The notes under the pieces are model-generated. The model was not told the origin of the DNA. It searched no databases and saw only the letters and a program-made list of their open reading frames with translations. Positions 24,732-34,720 of a DNA stretch of 64,000 nucleotides are shown here, piece after piece. Where the stretch lies: the NCBI RefSeq assembly GCF_002086795.1, contig NZ_MVIM01000019.1, positions 1-64,000 of the forward strand, read 5' to 3'. The position numbers were made by a program, and so were the translations under genes. Every line of letters begins with the position of its first letter. The first letter of the stretch is position 1. This DNA comes from Mycolicibacterium tusciae (GTDB lineage: Bacteria > Actinomycetota > Actinomycetes > Mycobacteriales > Mycobacteriaceae).

Positions 24732-26296
24732 CGCGTCGGCCCTTCTGCGAACTGAGGAACCGGGTCAGGTTGATCGATTGTGGTCAACGTGTGCGTGACC
24801 GCCGGGTTGATCACGTCCAGCGCGGGTTTGGGATAGACGCCCAGTACGATCAGCAGCGCGATAAGCGGTGCGACGACCAGGATTTCGCGTGGGACGAGAT
24901 CGCGGATCTTGTCGTTGCCGTCCTTGACGGGCCCAGTCATCATCCGCTGGTACATCCAGAGGATGTAGACCGCGGACAGCACCAGCGCGGTCGACGCGAA
25001 CACCGCGAACGCCGGGTAGCGGGTGAACGTGCCGACCAGCACCAGGAATTCGCTGATGAACGGTGCCAGACCCGGCAGTGACAGGGTCGCCAGCCCCGAC
25101 ACCAGGAAGGTGCCGGCGAGGATGGGTGCGACCTTCTGCACCCCGCCGTACGACTCGATGAGGCGACTGCCCCTGCGCGACACCAGGAATCCCGCGATCA
25201 GGAACAGCGCCGCCGTCGACAGGCCGTGGTTGACCATGTACAGCGTCGACCCGGACTGGCCCTGGCTGGTCATCACGAAGATGCCGAGGATGATGAAGCC
25301 GAAGTGGGAGATCGACGTGTAGGCGATCAGGCGCATCACGTCGGTCTGGCCGATTGCGACGATGGCCCCGTAGACGATGCCGATCACGGCCAGCGTGATG
25401 ATTATCGGCCGGAAATACGTTGCCGAGTCGGGGAACAACTGCAGGCAGTACCGCAGCATGCCGAACGTGCCGACCTTGTCCATGATCGCCATCATCAGCA
25501 CGGCGCTGGCGGGCGTGGCCTCGACCGCGGCGTCGGGCAGCCAGCGGTGGAAGGGCCATAGCGGAGCCTTCACCGCGAACGCGAACATGAAGCCGAGGAA
25601 CAGCAGATTCATCACGGCCGGATTGACGACGAACTCGCCGCTGGACACCGCGTCGACGATCAAGCGGAAGTCGAACGTGCCCGCGTCGAAGGCGTCGCTG
25701 CCCGCGGTCACCACGTAAAGGCCGATCACCGCGGCCAGCATGACCAGACCGCCGAACAGGTTGTACAGCAGGAACTTCACCGCCGCCTTGGATCTGCCCT
25801 CGCCACCGAAGCCACCGATGAGGAAGTACATCGGGATCAGCATCGCCTCGAAGAAGACGTAGAACAGCAGGATGTCCAGCGAGACGAGCGACATGATGAC
25901 CATGCCCTCGACGGCCAGCGTGAGCGCGAAATATGCGTGGGTGGAGCGTCCGCCCCAGGCGGCCTGGTCGCTGACGTCGTTCCAGCCGGCGATCAGCAGC
26001 AGCGGCACCAGCACCGCGGTGAGGGCAACGATCGCCAGTGCGATGCCGTCCAGGCCGAGGATGTAGCCGGTGCCGAACGACGGTATCCACTTATGGGATT
26101 CGACGAACTGGTACTGGTCACCGGCTGGATCGAAGTTGACCGCGAGCAGCACCGTGATGGCCAGCACCACCACCGAGACGACCAGCGCCAACCACTTGGA
26201 GGCCGCGCGCAGCGACGCGGGCAGCAGGATCACGATCGCGGCACCGACCATCGGCACGGCCCACAGCACCGTCAGCCACGGCAATGAGGTCACCAC
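24728..26296 (-). CDS. nuoM: NADH-quinone oxidoreductase subunit M
   Basis: Second antiporter-like proton-pumping subunit, 522 residues. Landmarks are the essential Glu in AYFALTLAVEGMVIMS, the helix GEGRSKAAVKFLLYNLFGGLVMLAAVIGLY, the Lys in FAVKAPLWPFHRWLPDAAVEATPASAVL, and AIGQTDVMRLIAYTSISHFGFI. The start is GTG 26296. It overlaps nuoL by 7 bp and nuoN by 4 bp. Confidence 0.97.
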   Translation of the reverse strand: MVTSLPWLTVLWAVPMVGAAIVILLPASLRAASKWLALVVSVVVLAITVLLAVNFDPAGDQYQFVESHKWIPSFGTGYILGLDGIALAIVALTAVLVPLLLIAGWNDVSDQAAWGGRSTHAYFALTLAVEGMVIMSLVSLDILLFYVFFEAMLIPMYFLIGGFGGEGRSKAAVKFLLYNLFGGLVMLAAVIGLYVVTAGSDAFDAGTFDFRLIVDAVSSGEFVVNPAVMNLLFLGFMFAFAVKAPLWPFHRWLPDAAVEATPASAVLMMAIMDKVGTFGMLRYCLQLFPDSATYFRPIIITLAVIGIVYGAIVAIGQTDVMRLIAYTSISHFGFIILGIFVMTSQGQSGSTLYMVNHGLSTAALFLIAGFLVSRRGSRLIESYGGVQKVAPILAGTFLVSGLATLSLPGLAPFISEFLVLVGTFTRYPAFAVFASTALVLSAVYILWMYQRMMTGPVKDGNDKIRDLVPREILVVAPLIALLIVLGVYPKPALDVINPAVTHTLTTIDQPDPVPQFAEGPTR

Positions 26297-28200
26297 AGTT
26301 GCACCGCCAGGATCGCGCCGACGACCAGGAAAGCGCCGACCAGCATCGTCAACGCGTAGGAACGCGCGTAGCCGGTCTCCGCTAATCGCAAGCGCCCCGA
26401 CGACCGGGACACCAACGCCGCCAATCCGGTTCCCGCGCCGTCCACTACCTCATCGTCGATTTCGACCAACCCCTTGGCGACCAGCTGACCCGGCCGCATG
26501 AACAACTCTTCGTTGAGCGCGTCGCCGTAGAGGTCCCTGCGTGCCGCGCCGGTGAGCGCCGAACCGGCGGGCACCTCGACGGGAATCTCGCGCGTGCCGT
26601 ACATCCGGTAGGCGATCACGATGCCGACGGCCACGACGGCCAGGATCACGGTGGTGACCACCCAGACCGGTGCGACATGGTGAATCTCATGGGTGCCGAC
26701 GACGGGCTCCAGCCAGTGCTCCAGCGTGCCGCCGATCGCGAACGCGGCGCCCGAACCCACGGAGCCGACAGCCAGCAGGATCATCGGCCACGTCATCACT
26801 TTCGGCGATTCGTGCGGATGTGCGACTAGTTGACCCGCCGTCGCTTCGCTCGCCTCGGAAACCCAACGCTTTTCGCCGAAGAACGTCATCAGCATCACCC
26901 GGGTCATGTAGAACGCGGTGATGCCCGCGCCGAGGATCGCCGCGCCGCCGAGGATGTAGCCCTTGACCCCGCCCGCGCCGAGGGCCGCCTCGATGATGCC
27001 GTCCTTGGAGAAGAAGCCGGCCAGCGGGGGAACGCCGATGATCGCCAGGTAGCCGAGGCCGAACGTCGCGAAGGTGATCGGCAGCGCCTTGCGCAGGCCG
27101 CCGTAACGGCGCATGTTGACCTCGTCGTTCATACCGTGCATCACCGAGCCTGCACCGAGGAAGAGGCCCGCCTTGAAGAAGCCGTGGGTGAGCAGGTGCA
27201 TGATCGCGAAGGCGTAGCCGGCCGGTCCGAGGCCGGCCGCCAGCACCATGTAGCCGATCTGCGACATCGTCGATGCGGCAAGCGCTTTCTTGATGTCGTC
27301 TTTGGCGCATCCGACGATCGCGCCGAACAGCAGTGTCACCGCGCCGACGATCACGACGCCCAGTTGCGCATTCGGTGCGAGGTCGAAGACCGGGCCGGAT
27401 CGCACGATGAGGTAGACGCCCGCGGTCACCATCGTCGCGGCGTGGATGAGGGCCGACACCGGCGTCGGACCCTCCATCGCGTCCCCGAGCCAGGACTGCA
27501 GGGGCACCTGCGCGGACTTGCCACAGGCGGCCAGCAGGAGCAGCAGGCCGATGGCGGTGAGCACGCCCTCGCCGACGTCCGGTGCGGCGGCGAAGACGCC
27601 CTCGAAGGAGATGGATCCGATGTAGGCGAACATCACCATCAGCGCGATCGCCAGGCCGATGTCACCGACACGGTTGACGACGAACGCTTTCTTCGCCGCG
27701 GTCGCCGCCGACGGCTTGTGCTGCCAGAACCCGATCAGCAGATACGACGCGAGACCCACGCCCTCCCAGCCGACGTACAGACCCAAATAGTTGTCGGCAA
27801 GCACCAGCAGCAGCATCGCCGACAGGAACAAGTTGAGGTAGGCGAAAAAGCGCCGCCGCTCGGGATCTTCGGCCATGTAGCCGATGGAGTAGATGTGGAT
27901 CAGCGAGCCGACGCCGGTGATCAGCAGCACGAAGCACATCGACAGCTGGTCGAGGTGCAGCCCGAAATCGACCTGCAGGCCGGCCACCGGCACCCAGCTG
28001 AACAACGCCTCGTGAACGGTGCGATGTTCGGCGTCGCGGCCGAGCATGTCGCTGAACAGCATCGCGCCGACCACGAACGAGCCGAGTGAGGCCGCGGTGC
28101 CCAGCAGGTGGCCCCAGCCGTTCGTGCGCCGTCCGCCCAACAGAAGTATCGTCGCGCCCGCCAGCGGCAGGGCGATAGTGAGCCACACTGGAATCGTCAT
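26290..28200 (-). CDS. nuoL: NADH-quinone oxidoreductase subunit L
   Basis: Largest antiporter-like subunit of complex I, 636 residues. It carries the N-terminal proton-pumping core (GWEGVGLASYLLIGFW, KKAFVVNRVGDIGLA, GKSAQVPLQSWLGDAMEGPTPVSALIHAATMVTAGVYL). The C-terminal part matches the long lateral amphipathic helix and last membrane helix seen in this subunit. It follows nuoK after 6 bp and overlaps nuoM. Confidence 0.97.
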   Translation of the reverse strand: MTIPVWLTIALPLAGATILLLGGRRTNGWGHLLGTAASLGSFVVGAMLFSDMLGRDAEHRTVHEALFSWVPVAGLQVDFGLHLDQLSMCFVLLITGVGSLIHIYSIGYMAEDPERRRFFAYLNLFLSAMLLLVLADNYLGLYVGWEGVGLASYLLIGFWQHKPSAATAAKKAFVVNRVGDIGLAIALMVMFAYIGSISFEGVFAAAPDVGEGVLTAIGLLLLLAACGKSAQVPLQSWLGDAMEGPTPVSALIHAATMVTAGVYLIVRSGPVFDLAPNAQLGVVIVGAVTLLFGAIVGCAKDDIKKALAASTMSQIGYMVLAAGLGPAGYAFAIMHLLTHGFFKAGLFLGAGSVMHGMNDEVNMRRYGGLRKALPITFATFGLGYLAIIGVPPLAGFFSKDGIIEAALGAGGVKGYILGGAAILGAGITAFYMTRVMLMTFFGEKRWVSEASEATAGQLVAHPHESPKVMTWPMILLAVGSVGSGAAFAIGGTLEHWLEPVVGTHEIHHVAPVWVVTTVILAVVAVGIVIAYRMYGTREIPVEVPAGSALTGAARRDLYGDALNEELFMRPGQLVAKGLVEIDDEVVDGAGTGLAALVSRSSGRLRLAETGYARSYALTMLVGAFLVVGAILAVQLW

Positions 28201-28206
28201 CGCGCC

Positions 28207-28506
28207 TTAGTGTTTCAGCAGACTGGCGTCGTCGACCGAGGCCGAACGGCGGGTGCGGAAGATTGTCATGATGATGGCCAACCCGATCACCACCTCACAG
28301 GCGGCGACCACCATGGTGAAGAAGGCGACCATTTGGCCATCGAGATGCCCGTGCATGCGTGAGAACGTCACGAAGGCCAGGTTGCAGGCGTTGAGCATCA
28401 GCTCGACGCACATGAACATGACGATGGCGTTGCGGCGCAACAGCACTCCGGATGCGCCGATGGTGAACAACAACGCCGACAGGTACAGGTAGTTGTCGGG
28501 GTTCAC
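28207..28506 (-). CDS. nuoK: NADH-quinone oxidoreductase subunit K
   Basis: A 99-residue, three-helix membrane subunit with the conserved buried glutamates in MFMCVELMLNACNLAFV and MVVAACEVVIGLAIIM, which belong to the proton path next to NuoL/M/N. It overlaps nuoJ by 4 bp. Confidence 0.96.
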   Translation of the reverse strand: MNPDNYLYLSALLFTIGASGVLLRRNAIVMFMCVELMLNACNLAFVTFSRMHGHLDGQMVAFFTMVVAACEVVIGLAIIMTIFRTRRSASVDDASLLKH

Positions 28507-29267
28507 TTGTCGTCACCACCGTCGCTGGTCACGGTTCGCTTCTGCAGGAGCGCGCTGACCGACAACTCGGACGCCGAACCGTCGGGAAGACGGGCGGCCA
28601 TGTCGACGGCGTTGTTGCGTGCGTAGACACCGGGGTTGGGCAATGTCGTCGGGTGTCCGCCCGGCTGGAGACGCTCCTGCGCCAGCTCGCGCTGGGTCTT
28701 GCGTCGTTCGAAGCGTTCGCGGTGTGCCAGCACCATCGCGCCGAGGGCGGCGGTGATCAGCAGTGCGCCGGTCAGCTCGAACGCCCACAGGTACTCGGTG
28801 AAGATGAGGACGGCCAGGCCCTGGACGTTGCCGCCGGCGTTGGCCTGCGTCAGACCGACGAAGCCGCCCACCGAGACGCTGCCGATGCCCGCGATGAGCA
28901 GAATGCCGAAGCCCAGACCGACCACCATCGCCGCAATGCGTTGTCCCCGAATCGTTTCGACCAGAGACTCCGACGTGTCGACGCCGATGAGCATGAGCAC
29001 GAACAGGAACAGCATCATCACCGCGCCGGTGTAGACGACTACTTGCACGACGCCGAGGAACAGCGCGTCCTGTGCGATGTAGAAGACGGCGAGCACGATC
29101 ATCGTGGTGGCCAGGAACATGGCCGAGTACACCGCCTTCGGTGCGGCGACCACGCCGATCGCCCCAGCGACCGCGACGGTACCCAGTACCCAGAACAGCA
29201 CCGCTTCGGTGGTGGAGGTGTGACCGGCGACGTCGGCGGTCGCTGACGCGAGGAACTCCAGTGTCAC
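28503..29267 (-). CDS. nuoJ: NADH-quinone oxidoreductase subunit J
   Basis: Membrane subunit of 254 residues with five hydrophobic helices, including the pi-bulge helix region VVVYTGAVMMLFLFVLMLIG. The C-terminal ~80 residues (ERFERRKTQRELAQER... onward) form a hydrophilic tail longer than in proteobacterial NuoJ, which is common in mycobacteria. Overlaps of 4 bp link it to nuoI and nuoK. Confidence 0.96.
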   Translation of the reverse strand: MTLEFLASATADVAGHTSTTEAVLFWVLGTVAVAGAIGVVAAPKAVYSAMFLATTMIVLAVFYIAQDALFLGVVQVVVYTGAVMMLFLFVLMLIGVDTSESLVETIRGQRIAAMVVGLGFGILLIAGIGSVSVGGFVGLTQANAGGNVQGLAVLIFTEYLWAFELTGALLITAALGAMVLAHRERFERRKTQRELAQERLQPGGHPTTLPNPGVYARNNAVDMAARLPDGSASELSVSALLQKRTVTSDGGDDK

Positions 29268-29788
29268 GTCACATCCTCGGCGACGGGCTTGATGTTGCCG
29301 CGGTAATAGTCCTCGTCGGTGCTACCCGGCGCCATCGGATGTGGCGGCGGAAGCATGCCGGACTTCAGCGGGGCGAGGAGTTTGTCCTTGCCCCAGATCA
29401 AGTCGGCGCGGTTGTCGTCGGCCATTTCGTACTCGTTGGTCATCGTCAGTGCCCGGGTCGGGCACGCCTCGATGCACAGCCCGCAGCCGATGCAGCGCAG
29501 GTAGTTGATCTGGTACACGCGGCCGTAACGCTCACCGGGGGAGAACCGTTCGTCCTCTTTGTTGTCCGCGCCCTCGACGAAGATCGCGTCGGCCGGACAG
29601 GCCCACGCGCACAACTCACAGCCTATGCATTTCTCCAGCCCGTCGGCGTAGCGGTTGAGTTGGTGCCGCCCGTGGTAGCGCTTGGCGACCGGGCCCGGCT
29701 TCTCCGGGTACTCCTCGGTGATCCGCTTCTTGAACATCGTGGAAAACGTGACCCCGAACCCTGCGATCGCGTCGAGGAACTTAGGCAT
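29264..29788 (-). CDS. nuoI: NADH-quinone oxidoreductase subunit I (2x[4Fe-4S])
   Basis: A 174-residue ferredoxin-like subunit carrying the N6a/N6b clusters. Two CxxCxxCxxxCP motifs are visible: CIGCELCAWACP and CIGCGLCIEACP. They pass electrons from NuoG towards the NuoB cluster N2. It overlaps nuoH by 8 bp. Confidence 0.97.
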   Translation of the reverse strand: MPKFLDAIAGFGVTFSTMFKKRITEEYPEKPGPVAKRYHGRHQLNRYADGLEKCIGCELCAWACPADAIFVEGADNKEDERFSPGERYGRVYQINYLRCIGCGLCIEACPTRALTMTNEYEMADDNRADLIWGKDKLLAPLKSGMLPPPHPMAPGSTDEDYYRGNIKPVAEDVT

Positions 29789-31019
29789 GCGTCTTCTCCT
29801 TTGAAGCCATCTCCTTGGTGGGCAGCGGTGGTACGGGGAATATGCCCGGCTCCATCGTCGGCTCAGGGATCTTCCGAATGTTTCTGGCGCGCATGGTTCT
29901 CCACAACGCGAACAGCACCAGCAGTCCGACCGCCACGGCGATAGTGATCAGGTAGGTGGTCAGTTGATCGACGCCCTGGTTGCGCAGGCCGCGGGCGGAC
30001 GACACGATCACGATCCAGGCCAGCGAGATCGGAATCAGGATCTTCCAGCCCAGCGCCATGAACTGGTCGTAGCGCATGCGGGGCAGCGTTCCTCGTAGCC
30101 AGAAGAATATGAACATGAAGCCCCATACCTTCGCGACGAACCACAGCAGCGGCCACCAGCCGGTGTTCGCGCCGTCCCACATGTTGATCGGCCAAGGCGC
30201 ATGCCACCCGCCGAAGAACAACGTCGTCGCCAACGCCGACACCGTAAACATATTGACGTATTCGGCGAGCATGAACATCGCGAACTTGATCGATGAGTAC
30301 TCGGTATGGAATCCGCCGACCAGTTCCCCTTCTGCCTCGGGCAGATCGAAAGGCGCGCGGTTGGTTTCGCCGACCATCGAGATCAGATAGATAAAGAACG
30401 ACGGCAGTAACGGGAAGATGAACCATAGACCCTGCTGTGCGGCGACGATGCCCGATGTCGACATCGTGCCCGCGTATATGAAGACCGCGACGAACGACAG
30501 GGCCATCGCGATCTCATAGGAGATCACCTGTGCGCTCGATCGAATACCACCCAACAGCGGATAGGTGGAACCGGAAGCCCAGCCCGCCAATACGATTCCG
30601 TACACCCCGATCGACGTCGCGGCGAGCACGAACAGCACGGCCATCGGCATGTCGGTCAGCTGTAGCGCGGTGCGATGTCCGAAGATCGACACCTCGCCGC
30701 CCATCGGGATCACGGAGAACGCGATGAACGCCGGGACCACCGAGATGACGGGCGCCGCCAGATAGATGAACTTGTCGACGCCTGCGGGGATGAGCCCCTC
30801 CTTGAGGGCCAGCTTGACGCCGTCGACCAGCGATTGCAGCAGGCCCCACGGACCGACACGGTTGGGGCCGGGCCGCATCTGCATATAGCCGAGGATCTTG
30901 CGTTCCACCAGGATCGCCACCAGCAAGGACAACATCAGGAATACGAAGATTCCCAGGGCTTTCAGCAGGATCAGCCACCACGGGTCGTGCCCGAAGAGCG
31001 TGGGGTCGGGGTAGGTCAT
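29781..31019 (-). CDS. nuoH: NADH-quinone oxidoreductase subunit H
   Basis: Membrane subunit of 412 residues that forms much of the quinone-binding chamber. Landmarks are VERKILGYMQMRPGPNRVGPWGLLQSLVDGVKL and GETNRAPFDLPEAEGELVGGFHTEYSS. The C-terminal hydrophilic tail extends beyond the last helix. ATG 31019 overlaps the nuoG stop (ATGA) and gives MTYPDPTLFGHD; the longer open frame upstream lies inside nuoG and is rejected. Confidence 0.96.
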   Translation of the reverse strand: MTYPDPTLFGHDPWWLILLKALGIFVFLMLSLLVAILVERKILGYMQMRPGPNRVGPWGLLQSLVDGVKLALKEGLIPAGVDKFIYLAAPVISVVPAFIAFSVIPMGGEVSIFGHRTALQLTDMPMAVLFVLAATSIGVYGIVLAGWASGSTYPLLGGIRSSAQVISYEIAMALSFVAVFIYAGTMSTSGIVAAQQGLWFIFPLLPSFFIYLISMVGETNRAPFDLPEAEGELVGGFHTEYSSIKFAMFMLAEYVNMFTVSALATTLFFGGWHAPWPINMWDGANTGWWPLLWFVAKVWGFMFIFFWLRGTLPRMRYDQFMALGWKILIPISLAWIVIVSSARGLRNQGVDQLTTYLITIAVAVGLLVLFALWRTMRARNIRKIPEPTMEPGIFPVPPLPTKEMASKEKTHA

Positions 31020-33403
31020 ATCGAAGCCCGTTCGATCGAGACGACGGTTCCGGTGGTCACGCCGAGCTGCCGGTACACCGCCGACTGGGGTGAGTTCATC
31101 GGCAGCCACACGGTGCTGTCGGGCATCTCGGTGATCACGAGTGGCAGCGTGACTTCACCGCGTTCGGTGCGCACGGTCACCAGATCGTCGTCCGCAGCGC
31201 CGATTCCGGCCGCCGTGGCCGCCGACATCCGAGTGACCGGTTGGCGGGCGGTGCCCGCGAGATGCAGTTCACCGTCCTGCAGGCGTCCGTCGTCGAGCAG
31301 CATGCGCCAACCGGCGAGCAGCGCCTGGCCTTCGCCGGGCTTTTCGGGCTGCGACGACGACACCGTCGGTGCGCCCGTCCGCTCGCCCGCCCACAATCCG
31401 AGCTGCGCCAACTCCTCACCCGCGGCCAGTGCGGTCGGCATGTTGAGATCGACGCCGAGCTCGTCGGCGAGGAATTGCAGGACCCGCCGGTCGGGGGTGG
31501 CGTTGGTTTGCAGCGCGGGTTCGAACGGGCGAATCCGGCCCTCCCAGTTGATGAACGCTCCGCCCTTCTCGACGACCGGCGCGATCGGGAAGACCACGTC
31601 GGCGCGTTCGGTGACGTCACTCTCGCGCAGCTCGAGGCTCACCACGAACGGCGCTGCGTCGATCGCTGCCAGGGCCGCGTCCGGGTCGGGCAGGTCGGCA
31701 AGCTCGACGCCGCCGACCAGAAGGGCACCCAGCTCACCCTTGCGGGCCGCGTCCAGAATGCCCGCGGTGTCGCGGCCGCGGGTGCTCGGTAGCTCACCGA
31801 CGTGCCAACCGGCGGCGGTCTGCTCGCGGGCCGCGGTATCGCTGACCGGTCGGCCACCGGGCAGCAGGCCGGGCAGCGCACCCGCCTCCAGCGCGCCCCG
31901 CTCACCGGCCCGTCGCGGTATCCACGCCAGTCGAGCACCGGTCGCGGCGGCCAGTTTGCCCGCTGCGGAGAGCGCCCCGGGTGAGGTGGCCAGCCGCTCA
32001 CCGACCACGATGACGGCACCGGGCAGTTTCAGCTGAGCGTCATCGGCAAGCGCGTCGAGTGCGGCGCCTTCACCGCCGGGCACCGTGGCGATCAGTTCGC
32101 CCCGCAGCTTGCCCAGCGACCGGGTGGCGAACGGCGCGATCGACTTCACCTGCAACCCGTGCTTGCGGACGGCTTTACGCAGGCGCAGGAACACAATCGG
32201 TGATTCTTCTTCAGGCTCCAACCCGGCCAGCAGCACCGCGGGTGCGTTCTCCAGGTCGGCGTAGGTCACGGTCATCGGCCGACCTGCGATGTGCGCGGCG
32301 AGGAACTCCTCCTCTTCCGCACTGTGCGCGCGGGCCCGGAAGTCGATGTCGTTGGTGTCAAGCACCATTCGGGCGAACTTCGAGTACGCGTAGGCGTCCT
32401 CGACGGTCAGTCGCCCGCCGACCAGTACTCCGGCGTTGCCGCGTGCCGCGGCCAGCCCCGCGCATGCCACGCTGATGGCCTCCGACCACGACGCCGGTCG
32501 AAGCTCACCGTCCTCGCGCACCAGGGGGGTGGTGATGCGATCGCCCAGGGTCGCGTAGGTGAACGCCCACCGTCCCTTGTCGCAGTTCCATTCCTCGTTC
32601 ACTTCCGGGTCGTCACCGGCCAACCGGCGCATGACCTTTCCGCGGCGGTGATCGGTTCGTTCGGCACACCCGTCTGCGCAGTGTTCACACACGCTGGGGC
32701 TGGACACCAGGTCGAACGGCCGGGCGCGGAAGCGGTAGGCCGCACTGGTGAGGGCACCGACCGGGCAGATCTGGACGGTGTTGCCGGAGTAGTACGACTG
32801 GAACGGTTCGCCGGGGGCGATGCCGACCTGTTGCAGCGCACCGCGTTCGAGCAGATCGATGAACGGGTCGCCGGCGATCTGTTCGGAGAAGCGGGTGCAG
32901 CGCGCGCACAGCACGCAGCGTTCCCGGTCGAGCAGCACCTCCGACGAGATGTTGATCGGTTTCGGGAAGGTGCGTTTGACGTCCTCGAAGCGAGTTTCGG
33001 GACGGCCGTTGGACATCGCCTGGTTCTGGAGCGGACACTCGCCGCCTTTGTCGCACACCGGGCAGTCGAGTGGGTGGTTGATCAGCAGGAGTTCCATGAC
33101 ACCTTGCTGCGCCTTGTCCGCGGACTCCGACGTCAGCTGGGTCTTCACCACCATGTCGGGTGTGCACGTGATGGTGCACGAGGCCATGGGCTTGCGCTGG
33201 CCTTCGACCTCGACCAGACACTGCCTGCACGCGCCGACGGGGTCGAGCAGCGGGTGGTCGCAGAACCGTGGGATCTGGATGCCGATCAGCTCGGCCGCGC
33301 GAATCACCAAGGTGCCCTTGGGGACACTGACCTCCGCACCGTCGATGGTGAGGTTCACCATTTCGACGGGCGGGGCGTCGTTGGCCGGTTCGGTCACGGT
33401 CAT
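31016..33403 (-). CDS. nuoG: NADH-quinone oxidoreductase subunit G
   Basis: The 795-residue iron-sulfur subunit. The N-terminal [2Fe-2S] N1b region is CDHPLLDPVGACRQCLVEVEG..MASC. Then come the His/Cys N5 site (HPLDCPVCDKGGECPLQ), the N4 Cys set (CVLCARCTRF) and the CEHCADGC segment typical of the molybdopterin-like domain. The C-terminal ~550 residues are the degenerate molybdopterin oxidoreductase fold. It abuts nuoF with no gap. Confidence 0.97.
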   Translation of the reverse strand: MTVTEPANDAPPVEMVNLTIDGAEVSVPKGTLVIRAAELIGIQIPRFCDHPLLDPVGACRQCLVEVEGQRKPMASCTITCTPDMVVKTQLTSESADKAQQGVMELLLINHPLDCPVCDKGGECPLQNQAMSNGRPETRFEDVKRTFPKPINISSEVLLDRERCVLCARCTRFSEQIAGDPFIDLLERGALQQVGIAPGEPFQSYYSGNTVQICPVGALTSAAYRFRARPFDLVSSPSVCEHCADGCAERTDHRRGKVMRRLAGDDPEVNEEWNCDKGRWAFTYATLGDRITTPLVREDGELRPASWSEAISVACAGLAAARGNAGVLVGGRLTVEDAYAYSKFARMVLDTNDIDFRARAHSAEEEEFLAAHIAGRPMTVTYADLENAPAVLLAGLEPEEESPIVFLRLRKAVRKHGLQVKSIAPFATRSLGKLRGELIATVPGGEGAALDALADDAQLKLPGAVIVVGERLATSPGALSAAGKLAAATGARLAWIPRRAGERGALEAGALPGLLPGGRPVSDTAAREQTAAGWHVGELPSTRGRDTAGILDAARKGELGALLVGGVELADLPDPDAALAAIDAAPFVVSLELRESDVTERADVVFPIAPVVEKGGAFINWEGRIRPFEPALQTNATPDRRVLQFLADELGVDLNMPTALAAGEELAQLGLWAGERTGAPTVSSSQPEKPGEGQALLAGWRMLLDDGRLQDGELHLAGTARQPVTRMSAATAAGIGAADDDLVTVRTERGEVTLPLVITEMPDSTVWLPMNSPQSAVYRQLGVTTGTVVSIERASI

Positions 33404-34720
33404 CTAGACCCCCACCCCTTCCGTTGCCATCAGAGCCGAGGCATGCGGATCGAACGGGCAGCCGCCGGACAGATGCTGGTAGTACTCGTCGCGGAAGAAC
33501 TTGATCGACGACAGGATGGGCGCTGCCGCGCCGTCACCCAGAGCGCAGAACGACTTCCCATTGATGTTGTCGGCGATGTCCAACAGCTTCTCGATGTCGG
33601 CTTCGGTGCCCGTGCCGGTCTCCAGTCGTGCATAGATCTGCGCCAGCCAGTAGGTGCCCTCCCGGCACGGTGTGCACTTGCCGCACGATTCGTGTGCGTA
33701 GAACTGGGTCCAGCGGCGCACCGCGCGGACGACGCAGGTGGTTTCGTCGAACACTTGCAGCGCCTTGGTGCCCAGCATCGTTCCGACCCTGGCCATGCCT
33801 TCGTAATCCAGTGGCACGTCGAGGTGTTCGTCGGTCAGCAGCGGTGTGGACGAACCGCCGGGCGTCCAGAACTTGAGACTGTGGCCGGCCCGGACACCAC
33901 CTGCGTAGTCGAGCAGTTCGCGCATCGTGATGCCCAGCGGCGCCTCGTACTGGCCGGGGGTGGTGACGTGACCGGACAGCGAGTACAGCGTGAAGCCCGG
34001 GGACTTCTCGGTTCCCATCGACCGGAACCAGTCCACTCCGTTGAGCAGCACGGGCGGCACGCTGGCGATGGATTCGACGTTGTTGACCACCGTCGGTGAG
34101 GCGTACAGACCGGCGACGGCGGGGAACGGCGGACGCAGGCGCGGCTGCCCGCGACGGCCCTCCAGGGAGTCCAGCAGCGCTGTCTCCTCACCGCAGATGT
34201 AAGCGCCCGCTCCGGCGTGCACAATCAGTTCCAGATCGAAGCCCGAGTCGAGGATGTTCGTTCCCAGATAGCCGGCCTCGTACGCCTCGGCCACCGCGGC
34301 CTGCAGTCGCCGAAGTACCGGCACCACCTCGCCGCGGACGTAGATGAACGCGTGATGCGCGCGGATCGCGTACGACGCAATGATGACGCCCTCCACCAGG
34401 AAGTGCGGGGTTGTCAGCATCAGCGGAATATCTTTGCACGTACCGGGTTCGGACTCGTCTGCGTTGACGACGAGGTAGTGCGGCTTGGCGCCGGCGCCGG
34501 TGTCGTCCTGCGGGATGAACGACCATTTGGTGCCCGTCGGGAAGCCTGCGCCGCCGCGCCCCCGCAGGCCCGAATCCTTCACGGTGGCGATGAGGTCGTC
34601 GGGGTCCATCTTGAGCGCTTTGTCGAGTGCCTGGTAGCCGTCATACCGGCGGTAGGTGTCCATCGACCAGGGTTCCGGCTCGTCCCAGAACCGGCTCAAA
34701 ACGGGAGTCAGTGGTGTCAT
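33404..34720 (-). CDS. nuoF: NADH-quinone oxidoreductase subunit F (FMN and NADH site)
   Basis: A 438-residue subunit where NADH is oxidized. It shows the FMN/NADH glycine-rich motif GRGGAGFPTGTKW, NADESEPGTCKD, GAGAYICGEETALLDSLEG and the N3 cluster site SCGKCTPCREGT. Its start overlaps the nuoE stop by 4 bp. Confidence 0.97.
   Translation of the reverse strand: MTPLTPVLSRFWDEPEPWSMDTYRRYDGYQALDKALKMDPDDLIATVKDSGLRGRGGAGFPTGTKWSFIPQDDTGAGAKPHYLVVNADESEPGTCKDIPLMLTTPHFLVEGVIIASYAIRAHHAFIYVRGEVVPVLRRLQAAVAEAYEAGYLGTNILDSGFDLELIVHAGAGAYICGEETALLDSLEGRRGQPRLRPPFPAVAGLYASPTVVNNVESIASVPPVLLNGVDWFRSMGTEKSPGFTLYSLSGHVTTPGQYEAPLGITMRELLDYAGGVRAGHSLKFWTPGGSSTPLLTDEHLDVPLDYEGMARVGTMLGTKALQVFDETTCVVRAVRRWTQFYAHESCGKCTPCREGTYWLAQIYARLETGTGTEADIEKLLDIADNINGKSFCALGDGAAAPILSSIKFFRDEYYQHLSGGCPFDPHASALMATEGVGV

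Noticed and set aside
29781..31109. Longer NuoH start at 31109
   Set aside because: The extra 30 codons overlap nuoG and have no family similarity; ATG 31019 overlaps the nuoG stop as elsewhere in the operon.
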